NCBI GenBank assembly: GCA_036677085.1
Contig: JAKFFI010000036.1
Span: 89,837-153,836, forward strand
DNA: 64,000 nt
From: JAGPUQ01 sp036677085
GTDB taxonomy: Bacteria > Pseudomonadota > Gammaproteobacteria > Pseudomonadales > Porticoccaceae
Reading direction: 5' to 3'
The position numbers and the translations under genes are program-made. How positions within the stretch are numbered: the first letter of the stretch is position 1; each line of letters starts with the position of its first letter. This document shows positions 8,576 to 17,968 of this stretch, piece by piece. The notes under the pieces were generated by a model. It made no database searches, was not told where the DNA came from, and saw only the letters and a program-made list of their open reading frames with translations.

Positions 8576-9478
8576 ATGAAAATCGAACGGGTGGCCTTTA
8601 TTGGTCTCGGTGTCATGGGCTTCCCCATGGCGGGCCATCTGCGCACCGCGGGGCTCGAGGTGACGGTCTACAACCGCACGTCCGGACGTGCACAGCAATG
8701 GGCCGAACGCTATCAGGGACTCGTAGCGACCACGCCTGCCGAGGCCGCCGCCAACGCCCAGGTGGTGTTTGCGTGCGTCGGCCGTGACGATGATGTACGG
8801 GAAATTGCCCTCGGTGAGCGCGGCGCGCTCGCCGCCATGAACGCAGGCGCGATCTTTGTCGATCACACCACGGCGTCCGCCGAACTTGCGCGCGAACTCG
8901 ATAGCCGTTGTCGGGATTTGGATCTCGGTTTTCTCGATGCGCCGGTGAGCGGTGGCCAGCTCGGCGCTGAAAAGGGTGTGCTGACCGTGATGTGCGGTGG
9001 TGCTGCCGACACCTTTGCCAGCGTGGCACCGACGCTGGCCCATTACGCCCGCGCCGCGCAACTGTTGGGGCCGGCGGGCAGCGGCCAACTGTGCAAGATG
9101 GTCAATCAGATCTGCATCGCGGGCCTGGTTCAGGGGCTCGCCGAGGGTATCCACTTTGCGCAACAGGCGGGGCTGGATCCGTTCAAGGTAATCGACACGA
9201 TCGCGAAGGGTGCCGCGCAGTCCTGGCAGATGGACAACCGTCACGCCACCATGATCCGGGGCGAATACGCGCACGGTTTCGCGGTCGACTGGATGCGCAA
9301 GGATCTCGACATCCTGCTCGCCGAGGCGCGCCGCAATGGCGCGCGCTTGCCCGTCGCGGCGCTGGTGGATCAGTTCTACGCCGACATCCAGGCCGCCGGT
9401 GGCGGGCGTTGGGATACGTCGAGCCTGCTGTCGCGATTGCAGACCGCGACCGCTGCGGGCAAGGAGAGCAACGGATGA
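8576..9478 (+). CDS. NAD(P)-dependent beta-hydroxyacid dehydrogenase family oxidoreductase
   Basis: This belongs to the 3-hydroxyisobutyrate dehydrogenase / tartronate semialdehyde reductase / GLYR family. At 300 residues it is full length. It has a Rossmann start FIGLGVMGFPMAGHL (residues 9-23), NRT at 34-36 (which often favours NADP), the substrate motif APVSGGQLGAEKG at about 122-134, and the catalytic-lysine segment GSGQLCKMVNQ at about 166-176. The exact substrate cannot be read off. GGAG 6 bases before the ATG supports the start. The stop overlaps the downstream aminopeptidase start (ATGA), so the two are translationally coupled. Confidence 0.85.
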   Translation: MKIERVAFIGLGVMGFPMAGHLRTAGLEVTVYNRTSGRAQQWAERYQGLVATTPAEAAANAQVVFACVGRDDDVREIALGERGALAAMNAGAIFVDHTTASAELARELDSRCRDLDLGFLDAPVSGGQLGAEKGVLTVMCGGAADTFASVAPTLAHYARAAQLLGPAGSGQLCKMVNQICIAGLVQGLAEGIHFAQQAGLDPFKVIDTIAKGAAQSWQMDNRHATMIRGEYAHGFAVDWMRKDLDILLAEARRNGARLPVAALVDQFYADIQAAGGGRWDTSSLLSRLQTATAAGKESNG

Positions 9479-10782
9479 TGCACGCAAGCGAATTCAACCC
9501 GGGTCTGCTGGACTTTCTGGCGCGGTCGCCGACGCCGTTTCACGCCACCGCGAATCTCGCCGCACTGCTGGCTGCTGCGGGATTCGAGGCGTTGGCGGAA
9601 GCCGCCGACTGGGATCTGAAGCCCGGCGGCCGCTACTACAGCATCCGCAATGATGCGTCGCTGATCGCCTTTGTGATGGGGGCGGAAGCGCTCAGCCGCC
9701 ATGGCATCCGCATGCTGGGCGCCCACACCGACAGTCCCTGCCTGATGGTGCGGCCCAATCCCGAAAGAAACCGGCGCGGATATTTTCAGTTGGGCGTCGA
9801 GGTCTATGGCGGCGCGCTGCTCAATCCCTGGTTCGACCGCGACCTTTCCCTGGCCGGGCGGGTCGTGGTGCGCGACAGTGCGAGTGGCCGCCTGCGGTCT
9901 CACCTGGTGGATTTTCGCCGCCCGCTGGCGGTGATTCCGAGTCTCGCCATTCATCTCGACCGCGACGTCAATCGCAACCGCAGCATCAACCCCGAGACCG
10001 ATATCCAGCCATTGCTCGGACAACTGATCGGCGAGTCCACCGGCGATCTGCGGTTATTGCTCGCCGAAGAACTGGCCGCCAAAGGTGCCGGCGCAGGCGA
10101 AGTGCTGGATTTCGAGCTCTGTCTGTACGATACCCAGCCGCCGGCGCGGATCGGTCTTGGCGGCGAGTTCATCGCCGCCGCGCGGCTCGATAATTTGCTG
10201 AGTTGCCATGTCGGCGTGCAGGCGCTGCTCGCGTCGCGCGGCGACGAAACCCGCCTGGTCGTGTGCAGCGATCACGAGGAAGTCGGCAGTGCCTCCGCGA
10301 GCGGTGCACAGGGTCCCTTTCTGGAATCGGTACTGATGCGCCTGGTGCCGGATGCGGCCGAGCGCACCCGTACCCTGATGGCGTCGCTGCTGATTTCCGC
10401 CGACAACGCCCACGGCGTGCATCCCAACTTTCCCGCGCGTCACGAAGACAATCACGGACCGCTGCTCAATCGCGGCCCGGTGCTGAAAATCAACACCAAT
10501 CAGCGCTACGCCACCAACAGTGTGACGGCGGCGCGACTGCGCCAGTGGGCGCGGGAAACCGATGTGCCGCTGCAAACCTTCGTGGCCCGCAACGACATGG
10601 GTTGCGGCAGCACCATCGGGCCGCTCACCGCGACCCGCATCGGCGTACCGACGCTGGATCTGGGGGTGCCGACCCTGGCCATGCATTCGATCCGGGAATT
10701 GGCGGGCAGCGCGGACGCCAGGAGTTTATTTACGCTGGTCACGCGCTGTTTCGATCATCCGGGTTCGCTCGCCGTCGATTGA
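9475..10782 (+). CDS. apeB: M18 family aminopeptidase
   Basis: This is a dinuclear-metal, tetrahedral-type cytosolic aminopeptidase of the aspartyl aminopeptidase family (435 residues). Metal-binding segments are GAHTDSPCLMVRPNP (His about residue 83), SDHEEVGSASASGAQGP (about 265-281) and the C-terminal LGVPTLAMHSIRELAG. A second start codon follows immediately, so the N-terminus is certain only to one residue. It starts within the stop of the preceding dehydrogenase. The tolC-like gene converges on it from the other side. Confidence 0.9.
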   Translation: MMHASEFNPGLLDFLARSPTPFHATANLAALLAAAGFEALAEAADWDLKPGGRYYSIRNDASLIAFVMGAEALSRHGIRMLGAHTDSPCLMVRPNPERNRRGYFQLGVEVYGGALLNPWFDRDLSLAGRVVVRDSASGRLRSHLVDFRRPLAVIPSLAIHLDRDVNRNRSINPETDIQPLLGQLIGESTGDLRLLLAEELAAKGAGAGEVLDFELCLYDTQPPARIGLGGEFIAAARLDNLLSCHVGVQALLASRGDETRLVVCSDHEEVGSASASGAQGPFLESVLMRLVPDAAERTRTLMASLLISADNAHGVHPNFPARHEDNHGPLLNRGPVLKINTNQRYATNSVTAARLRQWARETDVPLQTFVARNDMGCGSTIGPLTATRIGVPTLDLGVPTLAMHSIRELAGSADARSLFTLVTRCFDHPGSLAVD

Positions 10783-10797
10783 CGCGCGTGCTTTTCA

Positions 10798-10813
10798 CGA
10801 CGCGTTTGCGTCG
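10798..10813. terminator. Short hairpin between convergent apeB and tolC-like genes
   Basis: CGACGC and GCGTCG form a 6-bp stem with a GTTT loop in the 76-base gap between convergent genes. No T-tract follows on either strand, so termination here is only a possibility. Confidence 0.3.
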
Positions 10814-10858
10814 CGCGGTCAGCAGGCCGTCAGCGCCGGCGGCGCATGGCTTCGCGCA

Positions 10859-12139
10859 TCACAGTGTGCCGAGCGCGCGGCGCAACAGCAGGCCCGCAAG
10901 TATCCGGTCGTAAGTCGCATTGAGTCGGTTGATGGATGCCTGCAGACGCAGGGTTTCGGCGTCCAGCACCTGGGAGTGGCTGACCATTCCCTCGCGGTAG
11001 AGATTGCCGGTGGCGGTGAGGTTTTCCTCGCCCTGGGCCACCGCACTGGTGGCTGCGGCCAGACGCTCGCCGGTCGCGTTGTAGTCGAGCCAGGCCTGGC
11101 GCACTTGCAGTTCGATGAGGGTCTGGAGATCGTCCAGTTGCGCTTGTGCCGCAGCAGCCTGGTGGTTGAGATCGGCGCTCTCGTGGCGGCTCGCGCCGCC
11201 GTCGAAGACCTGCCACACCATGCCGACGTTGGCCGCCCACACGGATTCGTTGACCTGATTGGAATTTTCCTGATAGCCATAGCCCCCGCCCAGCGCTACC
11301 TGGGGCCGCACCGCGGCCCGGACGCTGTCGGCGCGGCGGGTGAGGGCGGTGATGCGCTGACGCAGCGCGGCGAGTTCGGAACGTTGCGCAAGCGCAGACG
11401 CGGTAAGCAGCGCAAGGTCGCGGCCATCGACACCGACCACGGGCTCGGCGAGCGCGACCGGCAGATCCAGCGGCCTGGCGAGCAGGCGGTTGTAGGCGGC
11501 GCTCGCCAGGTCGTGGCGATTGCGCGCCGTGGTGAGTTGCTGGCGCGCGTCCGCGATCGACACCGCCGCCGCCAGCACATCGGTGTTCGCCACCAGACCC
11601 TGGTGTTTGAGATTGCCAACATCGCGCTCATGCTTGGTGAGACTCGCCAGATGGCTCTCCGCGAGATCAATGCCGTGTTCGGCGCGCAGTACCTCCACCA
11701 GGGCCGCCGCCACGGCCATCTTCAGTTCCTGGGTTTGACTTTCGGCGTCGCGCTGCGCGGCGTTTTCGCCGGCCCGCGCGGCGGCGATGGTGGCGGGAAT
11801 GCGGCCGCTGCTATAGAGCGGCAGCGTCGAATAGGCGCTGTAATAAAGCGCGCTCCGCTCCCAGTAACCGAAACGAAAATCCTGGCCGGCAAGCTTGCCC
11901 TGAATCGTCGGCGGATTATCGAGGCGCATGTAGTTGGCGCTCAAGGTGACTTGCGGCAGGCGCGTCGCCTCGGCCTGCGCCACGCCCTGAGCGGCCGCGC
12001 GCTGCTGTTCCACGACGGCCTGCAGCTGATGGTTGTCGGCGAGCGCGATGCGCCAGGCGTCGTCCAGTGTCTCCAGCGCAAGGCTGGCCCCGGGCCGGCA
12101 CAGGAGCGCCAGACCGATCACGAGCGCGAGCGGTTTCAG
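10859..12139 (-). CDS. TolC-family outer membrane efflux protein
   Basis: This is the outer-membrane channel of a tripartite RND pump (about 426 residues). It has a signal peptide (KPLALVIGLALLCRPGASLA) and two copies of the alpha-helical outer membrane efflux repeat with long coiled coils, e.g. RAGENAAQRDAESQTQELK and LYREGMVSHSQVLDAETLR. No ATG fits. The best start is a CTG at 12139, whose TG is shared with the TGA stop of the RND gene, with GGGGAG 7 bases upstream and a lysine as second residue. A GTG at 12121 is the alternative but would remove the charged n-region. It is the last gene of the tetR-MFP-RND-tolC operon. Confidence 0.87.
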   Translation of the reverse strand: MKPLALVIGLALLCRPGASLALETLDDAWRIALADNHQLQAVVEQQRAAAQGVAQAEATRLPQVTLSANYMRLDNPPTIQGKLAGQDFRFGYWERSALYYSAYSTLPLYSSGRIPATIAAARAGENAAQRDAESQTQELKMAVAAALVEVLRAEHGIDLAESHLASLTKHERDVGNLKHQGLVANTDVLAAAVSIADARQQLTTARNRHDLASAAYNRLLARPLDLPVALAEPVVGVDGRDLALLTASALAQRSELAALRQRITALTRRADSVRAAVRPQVALGGGYGYQENSNQVNESVWAANVGMVWQVFDGGASRHESADLNHQAAAAQAQLDDLQTLIELQVRQAWLDYNATGERLAAATSAVAQGEENLTATGNLYREGMVSHSQVLDAETLRLQASINRLNATYDRILAGLLLRRALGTL

Positions 12140-15100
12140 GAGATGGTCTCCCCGCGACCGCGATACTCGCGTTCCAGCATCTGATGGAACAGCACCGGGA
12201 CCACAACGATGGTGAGAAAAGTCGACACCAGTGTACCGAAGATCAGCGAAATCGCGAGACCACCAAAAATCGGATCCCGGATCATCACCGCGCTGCCGAG
12301 CACGGTGGCGAGCGCGGTGAGCAGAATCGGGCGCACCCGCAGCAGGGTCGCTTCCAGTACCGCTTCGCGCAATGCGATTCCTTGTTTCAGGTGGTCGCGC
12401 ACGAAATCGATGATGAGCAGCGAGTTGCGCACCACGATTCCGGCCAGCGCGATCACCCCGATCATGGAGGTCGAGGTGAAGGTCTGACCCAGTAGCCAGT
12501 GGCCGGGGAATACACCGATCAGGCCCAGCGGGATGGCTGCCATCGCCACCAGCGGAATGCGGAACGACTGGTAGTAGGCGACCAGCAGAATGTAAATGAA
12601 CAGGAGCGCCAGACCGAGCGCATTGATCAGGTCGCGGAAGGCATCCAGCGTAAGGCGCATTTCCCCGTCCCACAGCAGGTGATAGCCGGTGATGGTGTTG
12701 GCGTCGGTCCGGTTGAGCCCCAGATTGCCGGTGACCAGCTGCTGGCCATCGGGCGTTGCCAGACCGTCGAGCACGCGGTCGAGGTGCAGCACGGCGAAGA
12801 TGGGGGTGCCGCGAGCAAGTTCTCCCGTCACATAGACAACGCGCTCATAGTCCTTGTGGAGGATCGGCTGTGCGGCGAAACCCTGGGTTACCGAGGTGAG
12901 GCTCGAGAGTGGAATCTTCTGTCCCGCGGCGTTGGTTATGAGCGCGGTGGTCAGATCTTCGGGATTGAGCTCGCGCGCCTGCGGCAGGGCGAGGCGAATC
13001 GAAATCGGATGTCTTTCATCCGGAGCATAAAGCCGGCCGATCGTCGTGCCGCGCAGCAACAGGTGCAACTCCTCCGCCACCGCGGTCGGACTGATGCCGG
13101 CGAGCGCGGCCTTTTCGCGGTCCACGCTGAGAATCCGGGCCGGCATCGACGCATGTGAGGAGGTGTCGACCTCGACCATGTCATGTGTCTCGCGGAAAGC
13201 CGTTGCGACCTGGGTGGCGATCGCGTCCATGACACCGAGATCGCGGCCGTAGATTTCCGCCAGCACGCTGGCCCGCATCGGCGGGCCGGGCGGATCTTCC
13301 ACCAGGCGGATCAGCGCGCCTGGGTAGCGCTCCTGAATGGCGGTGACATCGTCGCGCAGGCGCAGCACCAGGCCGATGGAACTGATGTCGCGCTGCGTCT
13401 TGGGTATCAGATTGACCCGTATCTCGGCGATATGCGCGCCGACCTTGTTGCTCGCACCACGCAGCAGGCCGTTGAAATCGACCACTCCGGACTGGCCGAC
13501 CCAGGTCTGGTAGTTGAGGATTTCCGGCTGCCGGCGCAGCAGATCGCCGACTTCACGCGCGATCTGGTCGGTGGTTTCGAGCGGGGAGTCCTCGGGCATG
13601 TCGATGGTGATGTTGAAAGTGTTTTTGTTGTCCTTGAGCAGCATCGCCAGATCGACGCCCAGCAGCGACACCGGCCCGCCGACGCCGCTTGGCCTCAGGA
13701 ACTGCCAGGTGGGTTGCAGGCAGGCGAGGACGATGGCGCCGATCACGGCCAGGTAGAGGCAGCGCCGCGCGTTTGGACGAATCAGCAGGGGCGTGAGCCA
13801 GCGCCGGTACAGGCGCGTGAGCCGCGACTGCTTCTCGATCGGGGCCAGCAGGGGAGACTCGCGGGCGAGCCAGCGATGGGCCGCCCAGGGCGTGACGACA
13901 TAGGCCACCAGCAGGGACGCGAACATGGCGATCGGCACATTGAAGGCCACCGGGTAGAAGTACTGCCCGACCATGCCGCCGAGGGCAACCAGCATCGAGG
14001 AAAAGCCGAGGATGACGGCGAACGTGGCCAGGCTGGTGGCATTGCCGATTTCGTTGGTGGCCTGGATCGCGAGCTCGCGCCGGTTTCCGTTGCCGCCGTG
14101 ATGGAAATGGCGGTGGATGTTTTCCACCACCACCATGGCATCGTCCACCAGCATGCCGAGCGACAGAATCAGGGCGAACAGGGTGACGCGGTTGATGGTG
14201 GGGCCGAACAGGTAGTCCGCGCCCAGGGTGAGCGCCACCGTGATCGGGACCGCCATTGCCACCACCAGCGCGGAACGCCAGCCGAGAAAAAAGATGGTGA
14301 CGATGAGGACGCACACCAGCGCGATGCCAAACTCCTCCAGCAAACGGTTCACGGCCTCGTTGGCCTTGGCGCCATCGTTGCGGGTGACGATGAGATCGAT
14401 CCCGGCAGGGACGAAGGTGGGATGCATGGCGTCGATGCGGGCGAGCACTTCATTCGCCATGGCGACAGCGTTGGTGTTGGCCCGCTTCGCCACCGCGAGC
14501 GTCACCGCCGCCAGTTCCGGGTCGGCATCGCGGCCGAACGCCGGGTCGGCGGGGCCGTAGGCAAACCGGCTCAGACTGGTGCGCTCGGGCGGGGGGCCGT
14601 CGCGGACCGAGGCCACGTCGGACAGATACACCAGGCGCTGGTTCTGACTGCCCACGACCACCTGCTCGAGTTCCCCAACATCGAACAGCCGATCGTTCAG
14701 CGTGGTTTCAACCTGGCGCTGGCCGGTGACCCGAGTGCCGAGCGGAACCCGGATGTTGGCGAGCGCGATGGCCTGCTGCAATTGCGCCAGCGGGATCCCG
14801 TAGGCGTCGAGCCGCGCCAGATCCGGTTCGACGCGCACTTCGCGGTCGCGGCCGCCGCGCACATAGGCGTCGGCTACCGGGCGCAGGCTGCGCAACTGAT
14901 CGGTCATGCGTTCGGCGATGCGTCGGAGGGCGTAATCGTCGTACTGCGACGAGGCGAGTGTGACCGTGACTATGGGCACGTCGTCGACATCGACGCTTTT
15001 CACCAAGGGTGCACTGGTGTCGGCAGGCAGCAGTTCGCGCGATTGCAAAATGTGGTCGTAGAGTTTGACCAGGGATTTTTCCTTGTCCTGGCCGACTTCG

Positions 15101-15408
15101 AACTGCACGTTCAGAATCGCCAGCGAATCCAGCGCGGCCGCGTAGGTGTGATCGACGCCCGCGATCTGTTTGATGATACTTTCCAGCGGGCGGATGACGA
15201 GGGTTTCCATTTCCAGCGGCGTGGCGCCCGGCAGTTGCACGATGATGTCCGCGGCCGGTACCACGATCTGGGGGTTTTCCTCACGCGGCGTATTGAGGAT
15301 CGCCACCACCCCCAGCAGCAGACAGGCGAGGATGATTACCGGGGTGATGCGCGAGGTGACGAAGGTCCGCGTCAGCCAGCCCGCGGCGTTGAATCCGGAA
15401 TCATTCAC
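12136..15408 (-). CDS. RND efflux transporter, inner-membrane pump (AcrB/HAE1 superfamily)
   Basis: This proton-driven pump has 1090 residues, slightly longer than AcrB (1049). The first membrane helix is FVTSRITPVIILACLLLGV; two large periplasmic loops follow, and there are about 12 membrane helices in two repeats. TM4 carries LVDDAMVVVENIHRHF, with the two Asp residues of the proton relay; the second half carries ALAGIVVRNSLLIIDFVRDH. The sequence fits hydrophobe/drug (HAE) pumps better than metal (CusA) pumps, since no Met-pair selectivity filter is evident. The start is a GTG overlapping the last codons of the MFP gene by 8 bases; no in-frame ATG is near. Confidence 0.93.
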   Translation of the reverse strand: MNDSGFNAAGWLTRTFVTSRITPVIILACLLLGVVAILNTPREENPQIVVPAADIIVQLPGATPLEMETLVIRPLESIIKQIAGVDHTYAAALDSLAILNVQFEVGQDKEKSLVKLYDHILQSRELLPADTSAPLVKSVDVDDVPIVTVTLASSQYDDYALRRIAERMTDQLRSLRPVADAYVRGGRDREVRVEPDLARLDAYGIPLAQLQQAIALANIRVPLGTRVTGQRQVETTLNDRLFDVGELEQVVVGSQNQRLVYLSDVASVRDGPPPERTSLSRFAYGPADPAFGRDADPELAAVTLAVAKRANTNAVAMANEVLARIDAMHPTFVPAGIDLIVTRNDGAKANEAVNRLLEEFGIALVCVLIVTIFFLGWRSALVVAMAVPITVALTLGADYLFGPTINRVTLFALILSLGMLVDDAMVVVENIHRHFHHGGNGNRRELAIQATNEIGNATSLATFAVILGFSSMLVALGGMVGQYFYPVAFNVPIAMFASLLVAYVVTPWAAHRWLARESPLLAPIEKQSRLTRLYRRWLTPLLIRPNARRCLYLAVIGAIVLACLQPTWQFLRPSGVGGPVSLLGVDLAMLLKDNKNTFNITIDMPEDSPLETTDQIAREVGDLLRRQPEILNYQTWVGQSGVVDFNGLLRGASNKVGAHIAEIRVNLIPKTQRDISSIGLVLRLRDDVTAIQERYPGALIRLVEDPPGPPMRASVLAEIYGRDLGVMDAIATQVATAFRETHDMVEVDTSSHASMPARILSVDREKAALAGISPTAVAEELHLLLRGTTIGRLYAPDERHPISIRLALPQARELNPEDLTTALITNAAGQKIPLSSLTSVTQGFAAQPILHKDYERVVYVTGELARGTPIFAVLHLDRVLDGLATPDGQQLVTGNLGLNRTDANTITGYHLLWDGEMRLTLDAFRDLINALGLALLFIYILLVAYYQSFRIPLVAMAAIPLGLIGVFPGHWLLGQTFTSTSMIGVIALAGIVVRNSLLIIDFVRDHLKQGIALREAVLEATLLRVRPILLTALATVLGSAVMIRDPIFGGLAISLIFGTLVSTFLTIVVVPVLFHQMLEREYRGRGETIS

Positions 15409-16492
15409 CGGGTGCCACTTCCGGATCGATGCGCGTTCCTTCCGCCAGCCGCGGCGCGGCGCGCGCGATGATGCGTTCGCCGGCTGCGATCCCGGCGGTG
15501 ACTTCCACCCGGTCCGGCCATTCGCGGCGGGTGCGCAGCCAGCGGAACCGGGCGTGCTGCTCGGCGTCGACCACGAACACGCCGGTGAGTCCGCCGCGCT
15601 CCACCAGCGCCGCACGCGGCACCGCGAGCAGGGTTTCGTCGCCGAGACGGAAGTGCGCGCGGCCAAACAGTCCGGGCGCGAGGCCGGGCGTCTCGGGCAG
15701 CGCGATTTTCACCGCAAAGCGCCGCGATACCGGATCACCGGAGGGCACGATCCGCGCGAGCCTGCCCGGCAAGGGCGCGGCGATGCCGTCGATGGTCACG
15801 TTTACCGGCGCTCCCGGTGCGAGTGCCCCCACCCATTCTTCCGCGACCCAGGTTTCGAGCAGCAAACCCGTGGGCGACTCCAGGGTCAGCAGCGGCAGTC
15901 CGGGCGCGACCAGGTCGCCGCTGCGGCGCTGGCGCGCAATCACCACGGCATCCACCGGGCTGGTGATGCGCGTGTACTGCTGCTGCGCGCTGGCCTGCTC
16001 CAGCGCGGCGTGCGCCGTGCGCAGCTGGCCGCTCGCGGCATCCCGTTGCAGACGGGCTTTGCGTACCTGGGCTTCGGCGATGCTGTTCTGAGCCAGCAGC
16101 GCCTCGTAGCGCGCGAGATCCGCCGCCGCATCCGCCAGCGCGGCCTGCGCGGTGTCGAGCGTGGCGCGGGCCTGAGTGATAGCGGCGGCGATCTGGCTGT
16201 CGTCGATCTGCACCAACAGGTCGCCCGCCGCGACCTGATCGCCCTCGGTGACCGTGATACTGCGGATGTAGCCGCTGATCTTGGACGCGATCTCGATGCG
16301 CCGGTCCGAGACCACATTTCCGGCCACCGCGTACTCGCGTGGCTGGGTTGTCGTGGCGATGGTGATCACCGGCAACCGCACCGCAGTTTCCGGCGCAGGC
16401 GCCGGGGTGTCGCCGGAGCACCCCGCCAGCGTCATGGCCAGCGCGATCAGCCCCGGCCATCCGGTCAGCGTCCGCAGGATCGAACCGCGCAT
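15401..16492 (-). CDS. RND efflux membrane-fusion protein (periplasmic adaptor lipoprotein)
   Basis: This HlyD/AcrA-type adaptor links the RND pump to the TolC channel (363 residues). It carries a lipoprotein signal with lipobox TLAGC (Cys25). The first half-lipoyl is ISGYIRSITVTEGDQVAAGDLL; a coiled-coil hairpin of about 90 residues follows, then the second half-lipoyl YTRITSPVDAVVIARQRRSG, and beta-barrel and membrane-proximal domains. The ATG overlaps the tetR stop by one base (TGATG), so translation is coupled. Confidence 0.92.
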   Translation of the reverse strand: MRGSILRTLTGWPGLIALAMTLAGCSGDTPAPAPETAVRLPVITIATTTQPREYAVAGNVVSDRRIEIASKISGYIRSITVTEGDQVAAGDLLVQIDDSQIAAAITQARATLDTAQAALADAAADLARYEALLAQNSIAEAQVRKARLQRDAASGQLRTAHAALEQASAQQQYTRITSPVDAVVIARQRRSGDLVAPGLPLLTLESPTGLLLETWVAEEWVGALAPGAPVNVTIDGIAAPLPGRLARIVPSGDPVSRRFAVKIALPETPGLAPGLFGRAHFRLGDETLLAVPRAALVERGGLTGVFVVDAEQHARFRWLRTRREWPDRVEVTAGIAAGERIIARAAPRLAEGTRIDPEVAPGE

Positions 16493-17100
16493 CAGGCCGG
16501 CGCTCCCAGACCGTGGCGCAGCAGGTTGGCGACGTGGCGTGCCACCGTGGCCGGCTTGTCGTGGCTCACCCGGTTGCCCGGCAGAAGCTTGCGCGCGTCC
16601 TGGGTCTGATAGTGGAACGCCACCAGGCCGATGATCGAGATCGACAGCAGATGGGGGTCGTAGCGGGATTTGAAGGCATCCGCGAGCTGCTGGATCGCGG
16701 CAAACAGTTCGCTGAAGGTCTCCTGCACCAGTTGGCGCGTGCGGACGGGATCGGCGTCCAGCAACACCCACTGCAACAACTTGCGGAAATTGCCTTCCCG
16801 CGCCAGGGTCTGCGCAAACCACAGCAAGAACGCCTCCAGGTTCACAAACGGATCGCCGGCCACGGCGACGATCTTCCGGGCTGCCGCGGTCTTGGCCCGG
16901 AACGCGTATTTCACGGTGTCGAGATACAACTGTTCCTTGTCCGCGAAATGATGGTACAGGGCCGCCGGCGTCACCCCGACGTGCCCGGCGACCTGGCGCA
17001 TGGATACGCCCGCGAACCCCGCCGTCGCGAACAGGTGGATGGTCTGCTCCAGAATCTGGGTGCGGGCCTTGCTCTCATCCGCTACGGGGCCGGATGCCAT
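16492..17100 (-). CDS. TetR-family transcriptional regulator of the efflux operon
   Basis: This is a 202-residue repressor with an N-terminal helix-turn-helix, FATAGFAGVSMRQVAGHVGVT then PAALYHHFADKEQLY (residues about 24-60), followed by an all-helical ligand domain typical of AcrR/TtgR-like regulators. It is the first gene of its own operon. A palindrome at 17114-17131 covers the predicted transcription start, so autorepression with induction by a pump substrate is likely. AGGA 7 bases before the ATG supports the start. Confidence 0.92.
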   Translation of the reverse strand: MASGPVADESKARTQILEQTIHLFATAGFAGVSMRQVAGHVGVTPAALYHHFADKEQLYLDTVKYAFRAKTAAARKIVAVAGDPFVNLEAFLLWFAQTLAREGNFRKLLQWVLLDADPVRTRQLVQETFSELFAAIQQLADAFKSRYDPHLLSISIIGLVAFHYQTQDARKLLPGNRVSHDKPATVARHVANLLRHGLGAPA

Positions 17101-17113
17101 GACAGTTCCTGGC

Positions 17114-17131
17114 TAAACGAACGTTCGGTTA
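17114..17131. promoter_or_regulatory. Palindromic TetR operator
   Basis: TAAACGAACGTTCGGTTA is an 18-bp inverted repeat with one mismatched pair and a perfect CGAACGTTCG core (17118-17127). It lies between the -10 box and the tetR ATG, where a bound repressor would block transcription. Confidence 0.75.
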
Positions 17132-17160
17132 ATGATAGACGTGGCGTGGCGGTATCGCAA
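17132..17160 (-). promoter_or_regulatory. Promoter of the tetR-MFP-RND-tolC operon
   Basis: Read on the minus strand, TTGCGA (4/6 to the -35 consensus) and TATCAT (5/6 to the -10 consensus) are spaced by 17 bases. The predicted start of transcription, near 17125, falls inside the palindrome at 17114-17131. Confidence 0.6.
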
Positions 17161-17419
17161 CTCTCCGCCGGCACACTTCCCGCCGGCTCTGCCAATATTG
17201 CCTGCGTCCATAAGCACGCCTTCGCCGCCGGTCGATCCTGAGCCGCTACCCAATCCGGGCTTTGCCACGCATCACCTGCGCGGTGCGTTCAGGGTCCCCG
17301 CAAACCCCGTTCAACTCCGCGGCAGAAAAATATTCTGTCTTGCGGGACCGAGTCCGGCGCATGTGCTTCGAGAACATTCCCTGCTGCAACCATTGGTCGC
17401 CATTGCGCCATCACTGCAT
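17161..17419. other. Intergenic stretch between tetR promoter and DUF3617 gene
   Basis: About 260 bases with no convincing coding frame, hairpin with T-tract, or RNA gene. Short open frames here lack ribosome-binding sites and similarity to known families. Confidence 0.5.
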
Positions 17420-17938
17420 TCACCGGTCGCCAATGCCGGTGCAGCTGGGGCCCAGCCATCGACCGTCGACATCCACATGAATTTTCCCGCTCGCGCCGGG
17501 CTGTGTCATATCCATGGTGGCGACGACGTTTTCAGGTGTCCTGGCCTCGATGATCACATTGGACGTCGATGCATGCGGCGGGTTACAGGTTTCAGTCACC
17601 ACGATTTTCGTGGCTGATCTGGACAGGACTTCCTTTTTGCAATCAACATGGTCCGACTTGATAATGTTGTCCTGGTCCAAATCTTCTTTCGTGACACAAC
17701 TCCTGGACACATGGATGCTGGGTTTCCCGGCACGCGCTGCCAGCATGGCTTCAACCCTGGCGCGTTGCTCGGGGGACATTTTCGCGAGGGTTTCCGGAGA
17801 TGCAGGCATCCCGGTGATCAAGGTTGTTGTGGTCATTTCCCATCCGCCGGTCTTGACGTCGAGGGCATCGGCAAAGACTGGGCAGGCCACGACCAAGACA
17901 AGGCAAGCAGCGCATTGGCAAAATATCTTGGCGAACAT
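17420..17938 (-). CDS. DUF3617 family secreted protein
   Basis: This 172-residue protein starts with a signal peptide (AKIFCQCAACLVLVVACPVFA), then VKTGGWEMTTTTLITGMP, SRSCVTKEDLD and a conserved Cys pattern (SCVT, DCKKEV, ETCNPP, SCTG). These are hallmarks of DUF3617, small periplasmic proteins of unknown role common in Proteobacteria. I prefer ATG 17938 (GGAG 6 bases upstream) over a GTG at 17965. It is 30 bases downstream of the second ABC permease and probably shares its transcript, but a functional link to export is unproven. Confidence 0.8.
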   Translation of the reverse strand: MFAKIFCQCAACLVLVVACPVFADALDVKTGGWEMTTTTLITGMPASPETLAKMSPEQRARVEAMLAARAGKPSIHVSRSCVTKEDLDQDNIIKSDHVDCKKEVLSRSATKIVVTETCNPPHASTSNVIIEARTPENVVATMDMTQPGASGKIHVDVDGRWLGPSCTGIGDR

Positions 17939-17968
17939 ATTGGCTCCGGAAAACCTGATACTCACCCG

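Noticed and set aside
12136..15408. Heavy-metal (CusA-type) RND pump
   Set aside because: Nearby copper genes are in a separate block; methionine pairs and the CusA-specific signature were not seen, and the adaptor lacks Cus-type metal motifs.
13183..15471. 762-codon open frame on the plus strand
   Set aside because: Lies entirely opposite the RND pump gene and has no recognisable domain; a shadow frame caused by high GC at third positions.
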